64,000 bases of DNA from Poriferisodalis sp965208555 (GCF_965208555.1 NZ_OZ242342.1:1612001-1676000), one strand, 5' to 3'; positions 52,059 to 61,294 are shown, numbered from the stretch's first letter. A program made the numbers and translations. Notes: a model not told the origin generated them from the letters alone.

Positions 52059-54914
52059 TTGACTACCTCTTCGAAGCGGCGGGGCAGGCGTTCCCTGGCT
52101 GCAATCGCGGCGGCGTTGCTCATGGCATCGGTGCTCGCGGTCGTAGCAGGAGCCCCGGCTCAGGCCGCAAATACATCCAGCGAAGCGCTGGTCGACTCGA
52201 ACGGTGACGGCGTGCCCGATGCACGCGAGTTCGGCGGCCGCGATCGCTACGACACGGCGAATCGACTCGCCGCGAACTTCGGCAAGGCCGAAGGCCTGGG
52301 CAACGTCCCGGTGGCCTTCGTGGCCTCCGGCTACATGCTGGTGGATGCGATCTCAGTTGCCGGTCTTGCCGGCTTCCTGGACGCACCCGTGCTGCTGACA
52401 CCGTCTGAGAGCCTCAACGCCGGCGTGGCCGACTTCATCGAGGACTACGGCGTGCAGACCATCCACGTGCTGGGCGGTCCTGCTGCGGTGTCCGACTCGG
52501 TGGTCGAGGCCATCGAGGGCCTGGCGAACAAGCCCACGGTGAGCCGCATCTACGGTGCCGACCGGTACGCGACGGCTGCTGCGGTGGCCTCCAACCTGGG
52601 CGGCGGCGGCGCTTCGTGGTGCGGCGGTGCCGAAGCTGCAGCGATCCTCGCAAACGGCGGCGATGTGTCGCTGGCGTACGCGATGGCGATCAGCCCGGTG
52701 GCGAACCGCCTGCAGCTTCCGCTGCTGCTGACCGCTGCCGATGAGCTGCCTTCAGCCACTGAGGACTTCATCACCGATCAGGACATCGAGCATGTCGTGA
52801 TCATGGGCGGCGAGTCCAGCGTGTCCGACGACGTGTCGGCAGCGCTGACCTCCGCAGGTGTTGACACCGTGACCCGCATCGACGGTGACACGCCCGCAGC
52901 CGCATCGGCGGCGCTGGCGGCGCTGGCCACTGGCAGCTGCAAGGCCGACTTGGGCCTGGTGTCTGGCGACACCGTGGCGCTGGTCGCCGCGAGCGGCCTG
53001 CCTGACGGCGTTGCCGCCTCACCGGTGCTGGCCTCGAGCTACCAGAACGGCAGCCTGGTGCCGATGCTGATCGTGGGCGACACGCTGCCCGCCTCAGTGA
53101 GCGACTACCTGGCCGGCACACCGGCGCTGTCTGGCTCCAGCAAGCTGCACCTCAACATCGTCGCCATCGGCGGTGATGCTGCGGTGAGCTCGAGCGTCAT
53201 GGACGCTGCGCTTGCAGCCGCGGCCTCAGCCGACTCACTGACCGTGTCGATCACCAAGTCCGACGACGCGGAGAAGGCCCCGCAGGTGGGCGACTCCATG
53301 GTTGCGCTGCGGTTCAGCGACAACATCGTCGACGATGACAGCAGTGCCTCGCCTCCGACGACGGCCCTGACCGACCTGATTCGCGACAACCTGATGGTCA
53401 ACGGCGTGCCGGCACGGCTCGGCGACACCACGCCCATCAGCCGCGCTGACGGCACAGGCGGCGCTTGCAGCCCTGACACAGTCACGGTGACTCTCGCGTC
53501 GGCCCTCAAGGCTGGCGATGTGGTCTCGCTGACTGGCGGCGCGAAGTTCGGTGCCAACATGGACCGTCGGACGGTTGCCGCTGCCTCTGTCACTGTGCCT
53601 GCAGTCGCACGCGACACCAGCGCCCCAGTGGTGAATGTCATCGCCATTGACGCCGGAGTCGAGTCCAATGACGTTGCCTTGGTGCAGTTCGACGCGACAG
53701 ACCTCGACACCAACGACAACAACAACACTGTTGACACTGACGAGATCGTGATCACCAGCGCGACCGCGAAGGCCGCGACCGCGGCTCAGACCCTCGCAAC
53801 CGGTGGCACCATCTCGGTGGACACAGCGAACACCGACGGCACCCCGTCTGGCACCACCACGACCTTCGCGGCAGGCGACCGCATCACCATCAAGAGCGGC
53901 GCCCTGGTCGACAGTGCTGGCAACAAGAGCCGTGCTCGCACCTTCACCGTGCTGGCTGCTCAGGCGAGCCCGCGGATCACAGCGGTCACGATGAGCGAAC
54001 AGGCGCACACGGCGCAGGCGAGTGTGAACGTTCCGGAGGCCATCTCCGAGGCGAGTCCGGACAGTGACCCTGCCAACGACATCATGATCAAGGCCAAGAA
54101 GGGCGGCCCGGCTGATGGTGCCGTCGGCAATGGCTGGACGATCAGGTTCGACCGGGCAACCGCCTGGAAGGCCGACCCCAAGGCTGCGGTCGACATCGAC
54201 GTGCATATCAGCGCCAAGGACCGGCTGGTGTCGGTGCGGTTCAACGCCGGCAACGCCAAGTTCGCCGACCTGAAGTCGGCGCTGGAAGCCAACAGTGCGT
54301 TCGGCGCCATGTTCATGGTGACACTGCCGCCAGATGCCAGCGGTGCCTGCGGCGCAACGGCCAACAACCCGCTGCAAATCAGTGCAGTCACCCGTGGCCA
54401 GACCGTTGCCACCAGTGGCGGCGAGACGGCAGTTGCCATCGAGGTCAGGTTCAACGCCTACGCCTTGAGCATCGACGCTCTCACCGAACTCGGCAACGAC
54501 GTCTTCGCGGAGACTGCCAAGCGGTACAACGCGGTTACGGAGACCGACTTGGATGCCGCAGGTCTGGCGGGTGCCATCAACAACCTCACGGGCACCCGGC
54601 TCGCGGCATCGCTGGTCAACGCTGCGGACGGTTCCGACGGCACCAGCGTGGATCTCAGTGCCACACTTGCTGGTCCGCGGACCTCGGCAACCTACGAGCT
54701 GGAGACCAACAACCCGCTCTTGCTGCCCAAGGTCCGTGACCTGGTGAACACGCTGGCGGGCTCGGTTGACGGTGCGACTCCCGACAACGCACCGGTTGCG
54801 ACTGGCTACGCAGCTGACGCTGCGGGGACGACGACTGCCAACGAGGCAGAGAACGCGGCCTCACAGGTCCGCATCAGCCAGAGCAACAGCGTCAAAGCAC
54901 CTGACTTCAAGTAG
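52059..54914 (+). CDS. CWB2 giant surface protein with TTG start
   Basis: 951 aa from TTG 52059, fixed by AAGGAG at 52043-52048 and the start in four paralogues; the upstream in-frame extension is not used. Signal peptide AVVAGAPAQA-ANTSSEAL, acidic loop DSNGDGVPDAREF. CWB2 repeats: GGRDRYDTANRLAANF, YGADRYATAAAVASNL, and a third with DGDTPAAASAALAALA. Ig-like module, then AVGNGWTIRFD, FNAYALSI, and SQVRISQSNSVKAPDFK. It is on the plus strand, opposite to most paralogues, just after the recombinase. Confidence 0.88.
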   Translation: MTTSSKRRGRRSLAAIAAALLMASVLAVVAGAPAQAANTSSEALVDSNGDGVPDAREFGGRDRYDTANRLAANFGKAEGLGNVPVAFVASGYMLVDAISVAGLAGFLDAPVLLTPSESLNAGVADFIEDYGVQTIHVLGGPAAVSDSVVEAIEGLANKPTVSRIYGADRYATAAAVASNLGGGGASWCGGAEAAAILANGGDVSLAYAMAISPVANRLQLPLLLTAADELPSATEDFITDQDIEHVVIMGGESSVSDDVSAALTSAGVDTVTRIDGDTPAAASAALAALATGSCKADLGLVSGDTVALVAASGLPDGVAASPVLASSYQNGSLVPMLIVGDTLPASVSDYLAGTPALSGSSKLHLNIVAIGGDAAVSSSVMDAALAAAASADSLTVSITKSDDAEKAPQVGDSMVALRFSDNIVDDDSSASPPTTALTDLIRDNLMVNGVPARLGDTTPISRADGTGGACSPDTVTVTLASALKAGDVVSLTGGAKFGANMDRRTVAAASVTVPAVARDTSAPVVNVIAIDAGVESNDVALVQFDATDLDTNDNNNTVDTDEIVITSATAKAATAAQTLATGGTISVDTANTDGTPSGTTTTFAAGDRITIKSGALVDSAGNKSRARTFTVLAAQASPRITAVTMSEQAHTAQASVNVPEAISEASPDSDPANDIMIKAKKGGPADGAVGNGWTIRFDRATAWKADPKAAVDIDVHISAKDRLVSVRFNAGNAKFADLKSALEANSAFGAMFMVTLPPDASGACGATANNPLQISAVTRGQTVATSGGETAVAIEVRFNAYALSIDALTELGNDVFAETAKRYNAVTETDLDAAGLAGAINNLTGTRLAASLVNAADGSDGTSVDLSATLAGPRTSATYELETNNPLLLPKVRDLVNTLAGSVDGATPDNAPVATGYAADAAGTTTANEAENAASQVRISQSNSVKAPDFK

Positions 54915-54938
54915 GCGCTAGCTGCATAGGTGATTGGT

Positions 54939-54969
54939 ACCGGCCGGGCGGCTTGTCCGCCCGGCCGGT
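54939..54969. terminator. Hairpin after CWB2 giant 52059
   Basis: ACCGGCCGGGCGG and its exact complement around CTTGT, a 13-bp stem, 24 bases past the stop and 46 bases before the next start. No long T-run follows, so readthrough into 55015 is possible. Confidence 0.6.
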
Positions 54970-55014
54970 GCTGCCTATTTCGGACTATTTCGGATCAGGA
55001 GTTCCGAGGCGATC

Positions 55015-57774
55015 ATGAACACACCACGCACCACACGACGCCTCCGGCGCTCCTTTGCTGCGATCTCGGCGGTGCTGCTGTGCGCCGCTGCGCTGGCAGC
55101 AGTGACGAGCAGTCCGGCTTCGGCCGCCAACACGGCCAGCGAGGCGCTCATCGACACCGACAACGACGGAGTCGGTGACGCTCGCGAATTCGGCGGGCGC
55201 GACCGCTATGACACTGCGCTGCGGCTGGCGCAAAACTTCGGCGAATCGAAAGGACTCGGCGGCGTTGCCGATGTGTTCGTCGCATCGGGCGAGACGCTGG
55301 TCGACGCCGTGGCCGTCTCCGGTCTCGCCGGCTACCTCGACGCCCCGGTCGTGCTCACGCGGCGAGACAGCCTGCCTCGCGCTGTGGCCGACTATCTCGA
55401 GGACTACGGCGTGCGGAACATCCACGTGCTCGGCGGCCCTGCCGCCGTGTCCGAGACGGTGTTCGCGTCGCTAGCGGCCCTCGACCACTCCCCGACGGTG
55501 GCCCGCATCCAAGGTGCGGACCGCTACGCCACTGCAGCCGCTATTGCTTCGACGCTCAGCGGCGGCACTGCCGGGGGCAACGTGTGGTGCGGCGGCACGG
55601 ACAACGCCGCAATCCTGACCAACGGCGGCGACGTCTCGCTGGCCTACGCCATGCTCGTGGGCCCGGTCGCCAGCCGCCTGCAGCTCCCCGTGCTGCTGAC
55701 CGCACAGAATGAGCTGCCAGCCGCGACCCGCGACGTCATCAGCGACGAGGACTACGAGCACATCGTGATCGTGGGCGGAACCTCCAGCGTGTCTGCCGAC
55801 GTCTCGGGCGAGCTGACCGCAGCGGGGGTCGACACGATCACCCGCATCAACGGCGACACCCCTGCTGCCGCGTCGGCAGCGCTGGCCAAACTGGCCACCA
55901 ACGGTTGCCGCGGCGACCTCGGCGGTGTGTCCGACACCACCGTCGCCCTGGTGGCCGAGAGCGGCCTGCCCGACGGCGTGGCCGCATCGCCGGTGCTCGC
56001 CGGTTCGTACCGTGCCGGCCTGCTGGTGCCGATGCTGGTGGTGGGCGACGGACTGCCCGCCGCAGTGACCGAATACTTGAACGCCACACCGCAGGAGGAC
56101 GCGGCCGGCAACAAGCTGCACATGGAGATCGTCGCCATCGGCGGGCCTGCAGCCGTAACTCCGGGCGCCATGAACTCAGCACGAGCTGCAGCAGCCTTCG
56201 CGCCGGCGCTCACGGTGAACATCGTCTCGCCCACCGACTGGGACAACGACGGTCAGAAGGACGATCAGCCTCGAGCAGGCGAGACCTCGTTCGAGCTGCA
56301 CTTCAGCGATGACATCGCAGGCAGCTCCGACAACACGGCGGACGCGACCACCAAGTTGCGGGCACGGCTGCTTGACGTGCTGCGCATCGGCGGCGTGCCT
56401 GCCGTGCTGACCGACCAAGCGTCCGCGCCGTTCGGCGTCGACTTCGGCGGCAGCACCACCGACTGCAACCCCGACACGGTGACGGTGAACCTCGCTTCGC
56501 CGCTGACAGCGGGCCAGCAGATCTCCATCGCCGCCACAGAGATCCAATTCGGTGCCCAATCGGACCAGCGCCCGCTTGCCGGCAAGCAGACCACGGTGGT
56601 CCGCAAGGAAACGAGAAGGCCGACCTTCGAGATCATCTCGATCATCGGCCAGAGCACGTTCACCGTCATCGCGAAGGACAATCAGAACACCGACACCGGT
56701 CTCGCCGAAGGCGAAGATCTGTTGGCCGCCGAGGTGACGGTGAGCGCTGGTGCCAACCTGGCCGTGAGCAGCGTCAGCGGTGGCCCAGTGCCAGCGCCCA
56801 CGGCCCCTGCGAGCAGGGTCACCGAGCACACCTTCACCGTGACCATGGACAGGCCCTTGGTGAGCGGCGATCGGATCAAGATCGCCAAGGACGCGATCGC
56901 CGATGAAGCCGGCAACGAGAACGTCGAGCGCACCGGCCCCACGCCGGTCACGCCGACACCCGATGTGCGCCTGACCAGCCTTCGCGTGAGCAGCCACTTC
57001 CACAACACGCAAGCCAAGTACGCGGTGCCCGTGGCGTTGACCAGCGGCAACAGCGCCGAAGGCGGAGCCGAGGATGTGTTCTTCACGGCCAAGCCCACCG
57101 GCAGAGCTGCCGGCGCCAACGGCAACGACTGGACGTTCGACTTCCGCCAGGCCAGCACCTACAACGAGAACCGGCCCCTCAGCATCGAGGTGCTGGTGAA
57201 CACGACCGGCAAGCGTGCGTTCATCACGTTCGGCGGCGGCAAGCCGAAGTTCTCTGACCTGGCGGCTGCACTGCGGTCGCACAGTGTCTTCAACAGCCTC
57301 TGGGAGGTCAGTGTCGACAACGTGGTGGGTGCATGCGCATCAGCCAACAAGGAGCTCACTGTGGGAGCGGCAGTGACTGCGCCTGGCGACGACACGTCGA
57401 CTGACAAGGTCCGCGACGGCAACACCATGATGGCCATCGAGGCCAACTTCACCGGCCACGTGCTGGCAGTGCACAGTTCGGAGCTGCTCGCAGACGTGTA
57501 CGCGCCGACAATCGTCCGTGTGCCGGCGGCGACGCTGACCGACATCGGTTTGGACAGCGAGACCGATGTCCCCGGCCCGGTCCGCACCGTCCGCTGGGTG
57601 GCATCCACTGAAGACGTGGGCCAGCTGCCGAAACCCGGTGACCGCATCAACATCGAAGCGGACACCATCGCCGACGGCTACGCACAGGACGTCACGACTA
57701 CCGACGTGAACGAGAGCGTAAACCGCGCCCAGACGAACTTCACCATCGGCAGCGGCGCCACCCCACCGCGCTAA
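55015..57774 (+). CDS. CWB2 giant surface protein
   Basis: 919 aa from ATG 55015; an upstream in-frame GTG adds 27 residues without a signal. Signal peptide AVTSSPASA-ANTAS, calcium-loop-like DTDNDGVGDAREF. CWB2 repeats: GGRDRYDTALRLAQNF, QGADRYATAAAIASTL, and a third with NGDTPAAASAALAKLA. Ig-like module starting FELHFSDDIAG, then GANGNDWTFDFRQAS, and NFTGHVLAV. Its leader and signal differ from the TTG group. It is a tandem paralogue of 52059, sharing QLPVLLT and similar strands. Confidence 0.87.
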   Translation: MNTPRTTRRLRRSFAAISAVLLCAAALAAVTSSPASAANTASEALIDTDNDGVGDAREFGGRDRYDTALRLAQNFGESKGLGGVADVFVASGETLVDAVAVSGLAGYLDAPVVLTRRDSLPRAVADYLEDYGVRNIHVLGGPAAVSETVFASLAALDHSPTVARIQGADRYATAAAIASTLSGGTAGGNVWCGGTDNAAILTNGGDVSLAYAMLVGPVASRLQLPVLLTAQNELPAATRDVISDEDYEHIVIVGGTSSVSADVSGELTAAGVDTITRINGDTPAAASAALAKLATNGCRGDLGGVSDTTVALVAESGLPDGVAASPVLAGSYRAGLLVPMLVVGDGLPAAVTEYLNATPQEDAAGNKLHMEIVAIGGPAAVTPGAMNSARAAAAFAPALTVNIVSPTDWDNDGQKDDQPRAGETSFELHFSDDIAGSSDNTADATTKLRARLLDVLRIGGVPAVLTDQASAPFGVDFGGSTTDCNPDTVTVNLASPLTAGQQISIAATEIQFGAQSDQRPLAGKQTTVVRKETRRPTFEIISIIGQSTFTVIAKDNQNTDTGLAEGEDLLAAEVTVSAGANLAVSSVSGGPVPAPTAPASRVTEHTFTVTMDRPLVSGDRIKIAKDAIADEAGNENVERTGPTPVTPTPDVRLTSLRVSSHFHNTQAKYAVPVALTSGNSAEGGAEDVFFTAKPTGRAAGANGNDWTFDFRQASTYNENRPLSIEVLVNTTGKRAFITFGGGKPKFSDLAAALRSHSVFNSLWEVSVDNVVGACASANKELTVGAAVTAPGDDTSTDKVRDGNTMMAIEANFTGHVLAVHSSELLADVYAPTIVRVPAATLTDIGLDSETDVPGPVRTVRWVASTEDVGQLPKPGDRINIEADTIADGYAQDVTTTDVNESVNRAQTNFTIGSGATPPR

Positions 57775-57948
57775 CCCCCACTGGCGGCCAAGGGGTCGCT
57801 CACCCCCACCGCGGTCACCGGCCGGCTGAGCCCCGAGTTCCTCGCGTCGCCGTCCTCGTGAGCGAAAACAACCCAGAGCAGTGTCGCCGGGCCGGTCCGC
57901 ACCGTTCGCTGGGTGGCGCCGGCGAACTGCTTCGCCTGGCGCTCCAGA

Positions 57949-58146
57949 TCACGCTGGAGCTGGTTCAAAGGACGAGATGACGAGCCAGGCGTCGCGGGCC
58001 TGCTCGCTCTCGAAGCGGCCGGCTTCCGCCTGAGCCTTCAACTGCTCCCAGGTGCATCCGACGTCATCGAGCATGTGCTGGTTGCCTTCGCGGACGTCGT
58101 CGTCGGTGTAGTGGATGACCTTGACATCGTCATAGCTGTTGCTCAT
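57949..58146 (-). CDS. Small acidic protein, unknown
   Basis: 65 aa from ATG 58146 with a strong AGGAGGTG ribosome-binding site. YDDVKVIHYTDDDVREGNQHMLDDVGCTWEQLKAQAEAG is an acidic, helix-forming sequence. I do not recognise it. Its size and its companions elsewhere in this kind of locus would allow an antitoxin, but no toxin lies next to it. The region just upstream is a repeat of that before the 61464 gene. Confidence 0.6.
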   Translation of the reverse strand: MSNSYDDVKVIHYTDDDVREGNQHMLDDVGCTWEQLKAQAEAGRFESEQARDAWLVISSFEPAPA

Positions 58147-58281
58147 TCGGAAACACCTCCTCAGAACGCAGTCCTACGGCACGTGAGCTTATGGGGGCAT
58201 CGACCTACGGCAGGCGACGGTGGTGCTTGGCGCACTAGCTGCGAACTGCCCGGTCACCGTAGAAGAAGTCGGCCTGGCGCT

Positions 58282-58303
58282 CAAATGAATTTCAGATCAT
58301 TTG
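58282..58303. promoter_or_regulatory. CAAATG-N10-CATTTG inverted repeat
   Basis: A perfect 6-bp-arm element with core AATTTCAGAT, in a roughly 80-base block homologous to the upstream regions of 61464 and 35618. Here the associated coiled-coil gene is absent, and the block is cut at about 58230. Confidence 0.55.
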
Positions 58304-58342
58304 GTTTATTGCCAGAAGCGCCACTCGTCGGCGGAAACGCGA

Positions 58343-58384
58343 AGGAGCCCCGGGGCCGAAACCCCGGGGCTCCTCTCAGTTTTT
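58343..58384. terminator. Repeated GC hairpin downstream of CWB2 giant 58443
   Basis: AGGAGCCCCGGGG with its complement (13 bp) around CCGAAA, then TTTTT at 58380-58384 on the plus side. It lies 59 bases past the stop of the minus-strand gene. With the following AGTCGCCCGAGCGGCTC and the stop-codon region it forms the same block as at 36094 and 47402. Confidence 0.75.
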
Positions 58385-58442
58385 GTGTACCGGTCGGGCA
58401 GGTGAGTCGCCCGAGCGGCTCAGGTCAACTGTGCAGCAACTC

Positions 58443-61253
58443 CTAGGAAGGCGCCTTGACGCTGCTGCTGCGGTGCATCCACAGCGTGCTTGCAGCGTTG
58501 CCGGTGTCGTCGGTCTCCGTATCGCCGTCGTCGGCGTAGCCGGTGGCGACGGTGTTCGCGTCGATGACGACGCGGTCCTTGCCTTGCCCAGGCTGGAGCA
58601 GGATGCCTGCGCTGGTGGTCACGGCAACAATCTCAATGCGTGCCATCTTGGACGGTGCAGTGAACACGACCGCTGCACTCGTGGTGGCGTCGCCGGCAGT
58701 CTGCGCGACGTTCGCAACGTCGATCCCGCGTCCAGCCGCACCTGCGAGCACGTCCGCAAGAAGCGCCGATGCCTGCGTCGTGTCGATGGTCTGCACGTAG
58801 CCGTTGAATGTGACCTCAGCGGCCATCGTCGTGCGGCCTCCAGCGAAGGGGGCTGCGGTGTCGAGGCCGGTGGTGCCATCAGCGATGACGAGCTTGGTGT
58901 CGCTCAGGGGCGACGCGCACGCTGTCTCGGTCGCCGTCGTCGACGCGATCTTCACGTCGAACAATGCGGCGAATGCAGAGTGTGCCTCGAGCGCGGACTT
59001 GAGATCCCCGTATGTGGGCACACCGCTGTTGATCGTGGCCACCACGCGTCGGCCCTTCGGGTCGACTGACACAACGATGTTGACGGCGTCGCCTGCAGTC
59101 GCATGGCCACTTGCCTTGCGCAGCCGGAACATCCAGCCGTTGCCGTACACACCGCCTGCATTGCCGTCCTTCTTCGCCGAGAGCATCACCTGATCGGCTG
59201 TGCCGCCGGTGAGTGCGTCAGCCAGGGACATGCCCGCCTGATTGGTATGGCTCTGGGCGCTGACGCGGATAGCGGTCGCCTTGGGGAACGCCTTGGCCGC
59301 TTCAACACGACCGTGTGCACGCGGGCTGTCGTTGCCTTCTGCATCGACAAGCGCGCCCCGCATGAACGTGATCTGGTCGTTGGCCTTCCACTCGGCATCG
59401 ACGCCAGCGTCCTGGGTGCCCAACGTCAGTTCAAACGTCGCGGAGCCTTGAGCATTCAGCGTCACATCGCTGATAGCGGAGAGGACCAGCGACTTGCCCC
59501 CGCGGGTGGCACGCACCTCGCCATCGTTGGCAATGTTGGCGGTCTCGGCGTTGTCAATAGTCAGCGCAGCGTCGCCATTCTCAGTGCCGAGGTCGTCGGA
59601 GGTAACCGTCACCTGCACGACTCCGGGGTCGGTGCCGTTCTGGTCCTCGACGCCCACGATGGTGATCTTCGGTCCGGTGTTGTCCACGGCCTTTGCCGGA
59701 ACCGTCACCGATGTCGACGCAACGGTGCGCTGGTCGCCACCGTCGCCAATCTCCAGCGTTGAGCCTGCGACCGAGATGACGTCACCCGCCTTGAGCGCGG
59801 TCACGCCAGTGATGCGCACGATGGCCGAGTCGCAGCGGTAACCCGACTCGGTGGCTTCCAAGGTGCCATCAGTGTCGGCGGCAGCAACGGTGAAGGTGGC
59901 TGGGACGCCGTTGATCAGGACGATGTCCCTGAGCTTGCCTTGCAGGTTGTCACTGTCGCCGTGGGCAACACGGTCGTTGAACCGCAGCGTGAAGCTGGTG
60001 TCGCCAATAGCGGGCGGGTTGCCGTAGCCGTCGGCAGTGGGCGTGTCGACGTTGTTGGTGATGGCCACGGTGAGCGCATCCGCTGAGGCTGCGGCGGCGA
60101 TCGCTGCTGTCATGACCGCCTCGGACACTGCGGCTGTGCCACCAATGGCGAGCAGCCGGTAGTGGACCTTGTCGGCACCGCGCTGCGACGGCGTAGCGGC
60201 GAGGTATTCGCGCACCGAGGCAGGCAGCGTGTCACCAACGAGCAGGATCGGCACGAGGTCGCCGTCGGACAGCACCGGGGCAGCCGTGATGGCGTCTGGG
60301 GCCACGTCGCGGCCCCAGCCGTTCACGAGCGCTGCCTGATTGAGCGCAACCGGCGCGAGATCGTCGGCGCAGTCGCCGGTGATGGCCTTGGCGACGTTCA
60401 CCGACAGCTCGCCGGCAGTGTCGCCGCCAATGCGCTCCACTACATCGACTCCGTCGGCTGTGAGCATCTTGGCGACGTCGGCAGACACGTCGGCAGTCGA
60501 GCCGACGATGACGACATGCTCGATGCCGTTGTCGTCGATCCAGGTGCGGGTCACCTCGGGCAGCTCGTCGGAGGCGGTGAGCAGCACCGGCACGGCGAGA
60601 CGGTTCGCTACCGGACCGATGACCGTTGCGGCGGCCAGTGATGTGTCGCCGCCGTTGACGAGCACAGCGGCCTCCTCGTCGGCGTCGCACCACGACCGGG
60701 ATCCGTTCAGGGCCGAGGCGATTGCAGCGGCCGTCGCGTACCGGTTGTCGCCGGCGATGCGCGTCACTGTTGGCTCATGGACCAAGGCCTCGATCGCAGT
60801 GACGACTGCATCGGAGATAGCGGCGGTGCCGCCCAGCACGTGAACGGTGCCGACGCCGTAGTTCTCGAGGAAGTCGCCGACGCCTCGGTGCAGCTCCCCG
60901 CCACGGGTGAGCAGCACCGGCGCGTTCAGATCGCCTGCCAAGGCCGACACCGTGACGGCATCGACCAGCGACTCGCCCGAGGCAACGAATGCGACAGGCA
61001 GGCCGCCGATACCACCGTTGTTGTCGGCGAAGGACTTCGCGAGCGCCAGAGCGGTCTCATAGCGAGTGTCGCCAGCGAACTGGCGCACCGTCGCGGTCTT
61101 GGGGTTGTTGTCGTGATCGACCCGCACTTCGCTTGCTGTGTTTGCGGCCTGGGCTGGCGAACCCGCTACGACCGCGAGCACCGATGCAATGAGCATCGCC
61201 GCCAAGATCGCTGCGAGAGAGCGCCTGCCTCGCCGCTTCGAGTAGGTAGTCAA
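58443..61253 (-). CDS. CWB2 giant surface protein with TTG start
   Basis: 936 aa. TTG 61253, AAGGAG at 61269-61264. Signal peptide AVVAGSPAQA-ANTASEVR. CWB2 repeats: AGDTRYETALALAKSF, AGDNRYATAAAIASAL, and a third with GGDTAGELSVNVAKAI. Ig-like module starting FTLRFNDRVAH, VYGNGWMFRLRKAS, FNGYVQTI, and tail STLWMHRSSSVKAPS. Closest in order and leader to 44411. Wall-bound surface protein by CWB2. Confidence 0.88.
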   Translation of the reverse strand: MTTYSKRRGRRSLAAILAAMLIASVLAVVAGSPAQAANTASEVRVDHDNNPKTATVRQFAGDTRYETALALAKSFADNNGGIGGLPVAFVASGESLVDAVTVSALAGDLNAPVLLTRGGELHRGVGDFLENYGVGTVHVLGGTAAISDAVVTAIEALVHEPTVTRIAGDNRYATAAAIASALNGSRSWCDADEEAAVLVNGGDTSLAAATVIGPVANRLAVPVLLTASDELPEVTRTWIDDNGIEHVVIVGSTADVSADVAKMLTADGVDVVERIGGDTAGELSVNVAKAITGDCADDLAPVALNQAALVNGWGRDVAPDAITAAPVLSDGDLVPILLVGDTLPASVREYLAATPSQRGADKVHYRLLAIGGTAAVSEAVMTAAIAAAASADALTVAITNNVDTPTADGYGNPPAIGDTSFTLRFNDRVAHGDSDNLQGKLRDIVLINGVPATFTVAAADTDGTLEATESGYRCDSAIVRITGVTALKAGDVISVAGSTLEIGDGGDQRTVASTSVTVPAKAVDNTGPKITIVGVEDQNGTDPGVVQVTVTSDDLGTENGDAALTIDNAETANIANDGEVRATRGGKSLVLSAISDVTLNAQGSATFELTLGTQDAGVDAEWKANDQITFMRGALVDAEGNDSPRAHGRVEAAKAFPKATAIRVSAQSHTNQAGMSLADALTGGTADQVMLSAKKDGNAGGVYGNGWMFRLRKASGHATAGDAVNIVVSVDPKGRRVVATINSGVPTYGDLKSALEAHSAFAALFDVKIASTTATETACASPLSDTKLVIADGTTGLDTAAPFAGGRTTMAAEVTFNGYVQTIDTTQASALLADVLAGAAGRGIDVANVAQTAGDATTSAAVVFTAPSKMARIEIVAVTTSAGILLQPGQGKDRVVIDANTVATGYADDGDTETDDTGNAASTLWMHRSSSVKAPS

Positions 61254-61294
61254 GGTTATGTTTCTCCTTGTTCGGCTCCTTTCCGTGTGATTTC
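61254..61294 (-). promoter_or_regulatory. Conserved leader of CWB2 gene 58443
   Basis: GAAATCACACGGAAAGGAG, then CCGAACAAGGAGAAAC and ATAACC before TTG. Same two purine-rich motifs as the other leaders. Confidence 0.55.

Noticed and set aside
58343..58384. The hairpin as a terminator only for plus-strand transcription, because of the T-run on that side
   Set aside because: Its constant position behind minus-strand CWB2 genes in three places argues for use in that direction, or both, even though the minus side has only short T stretches.
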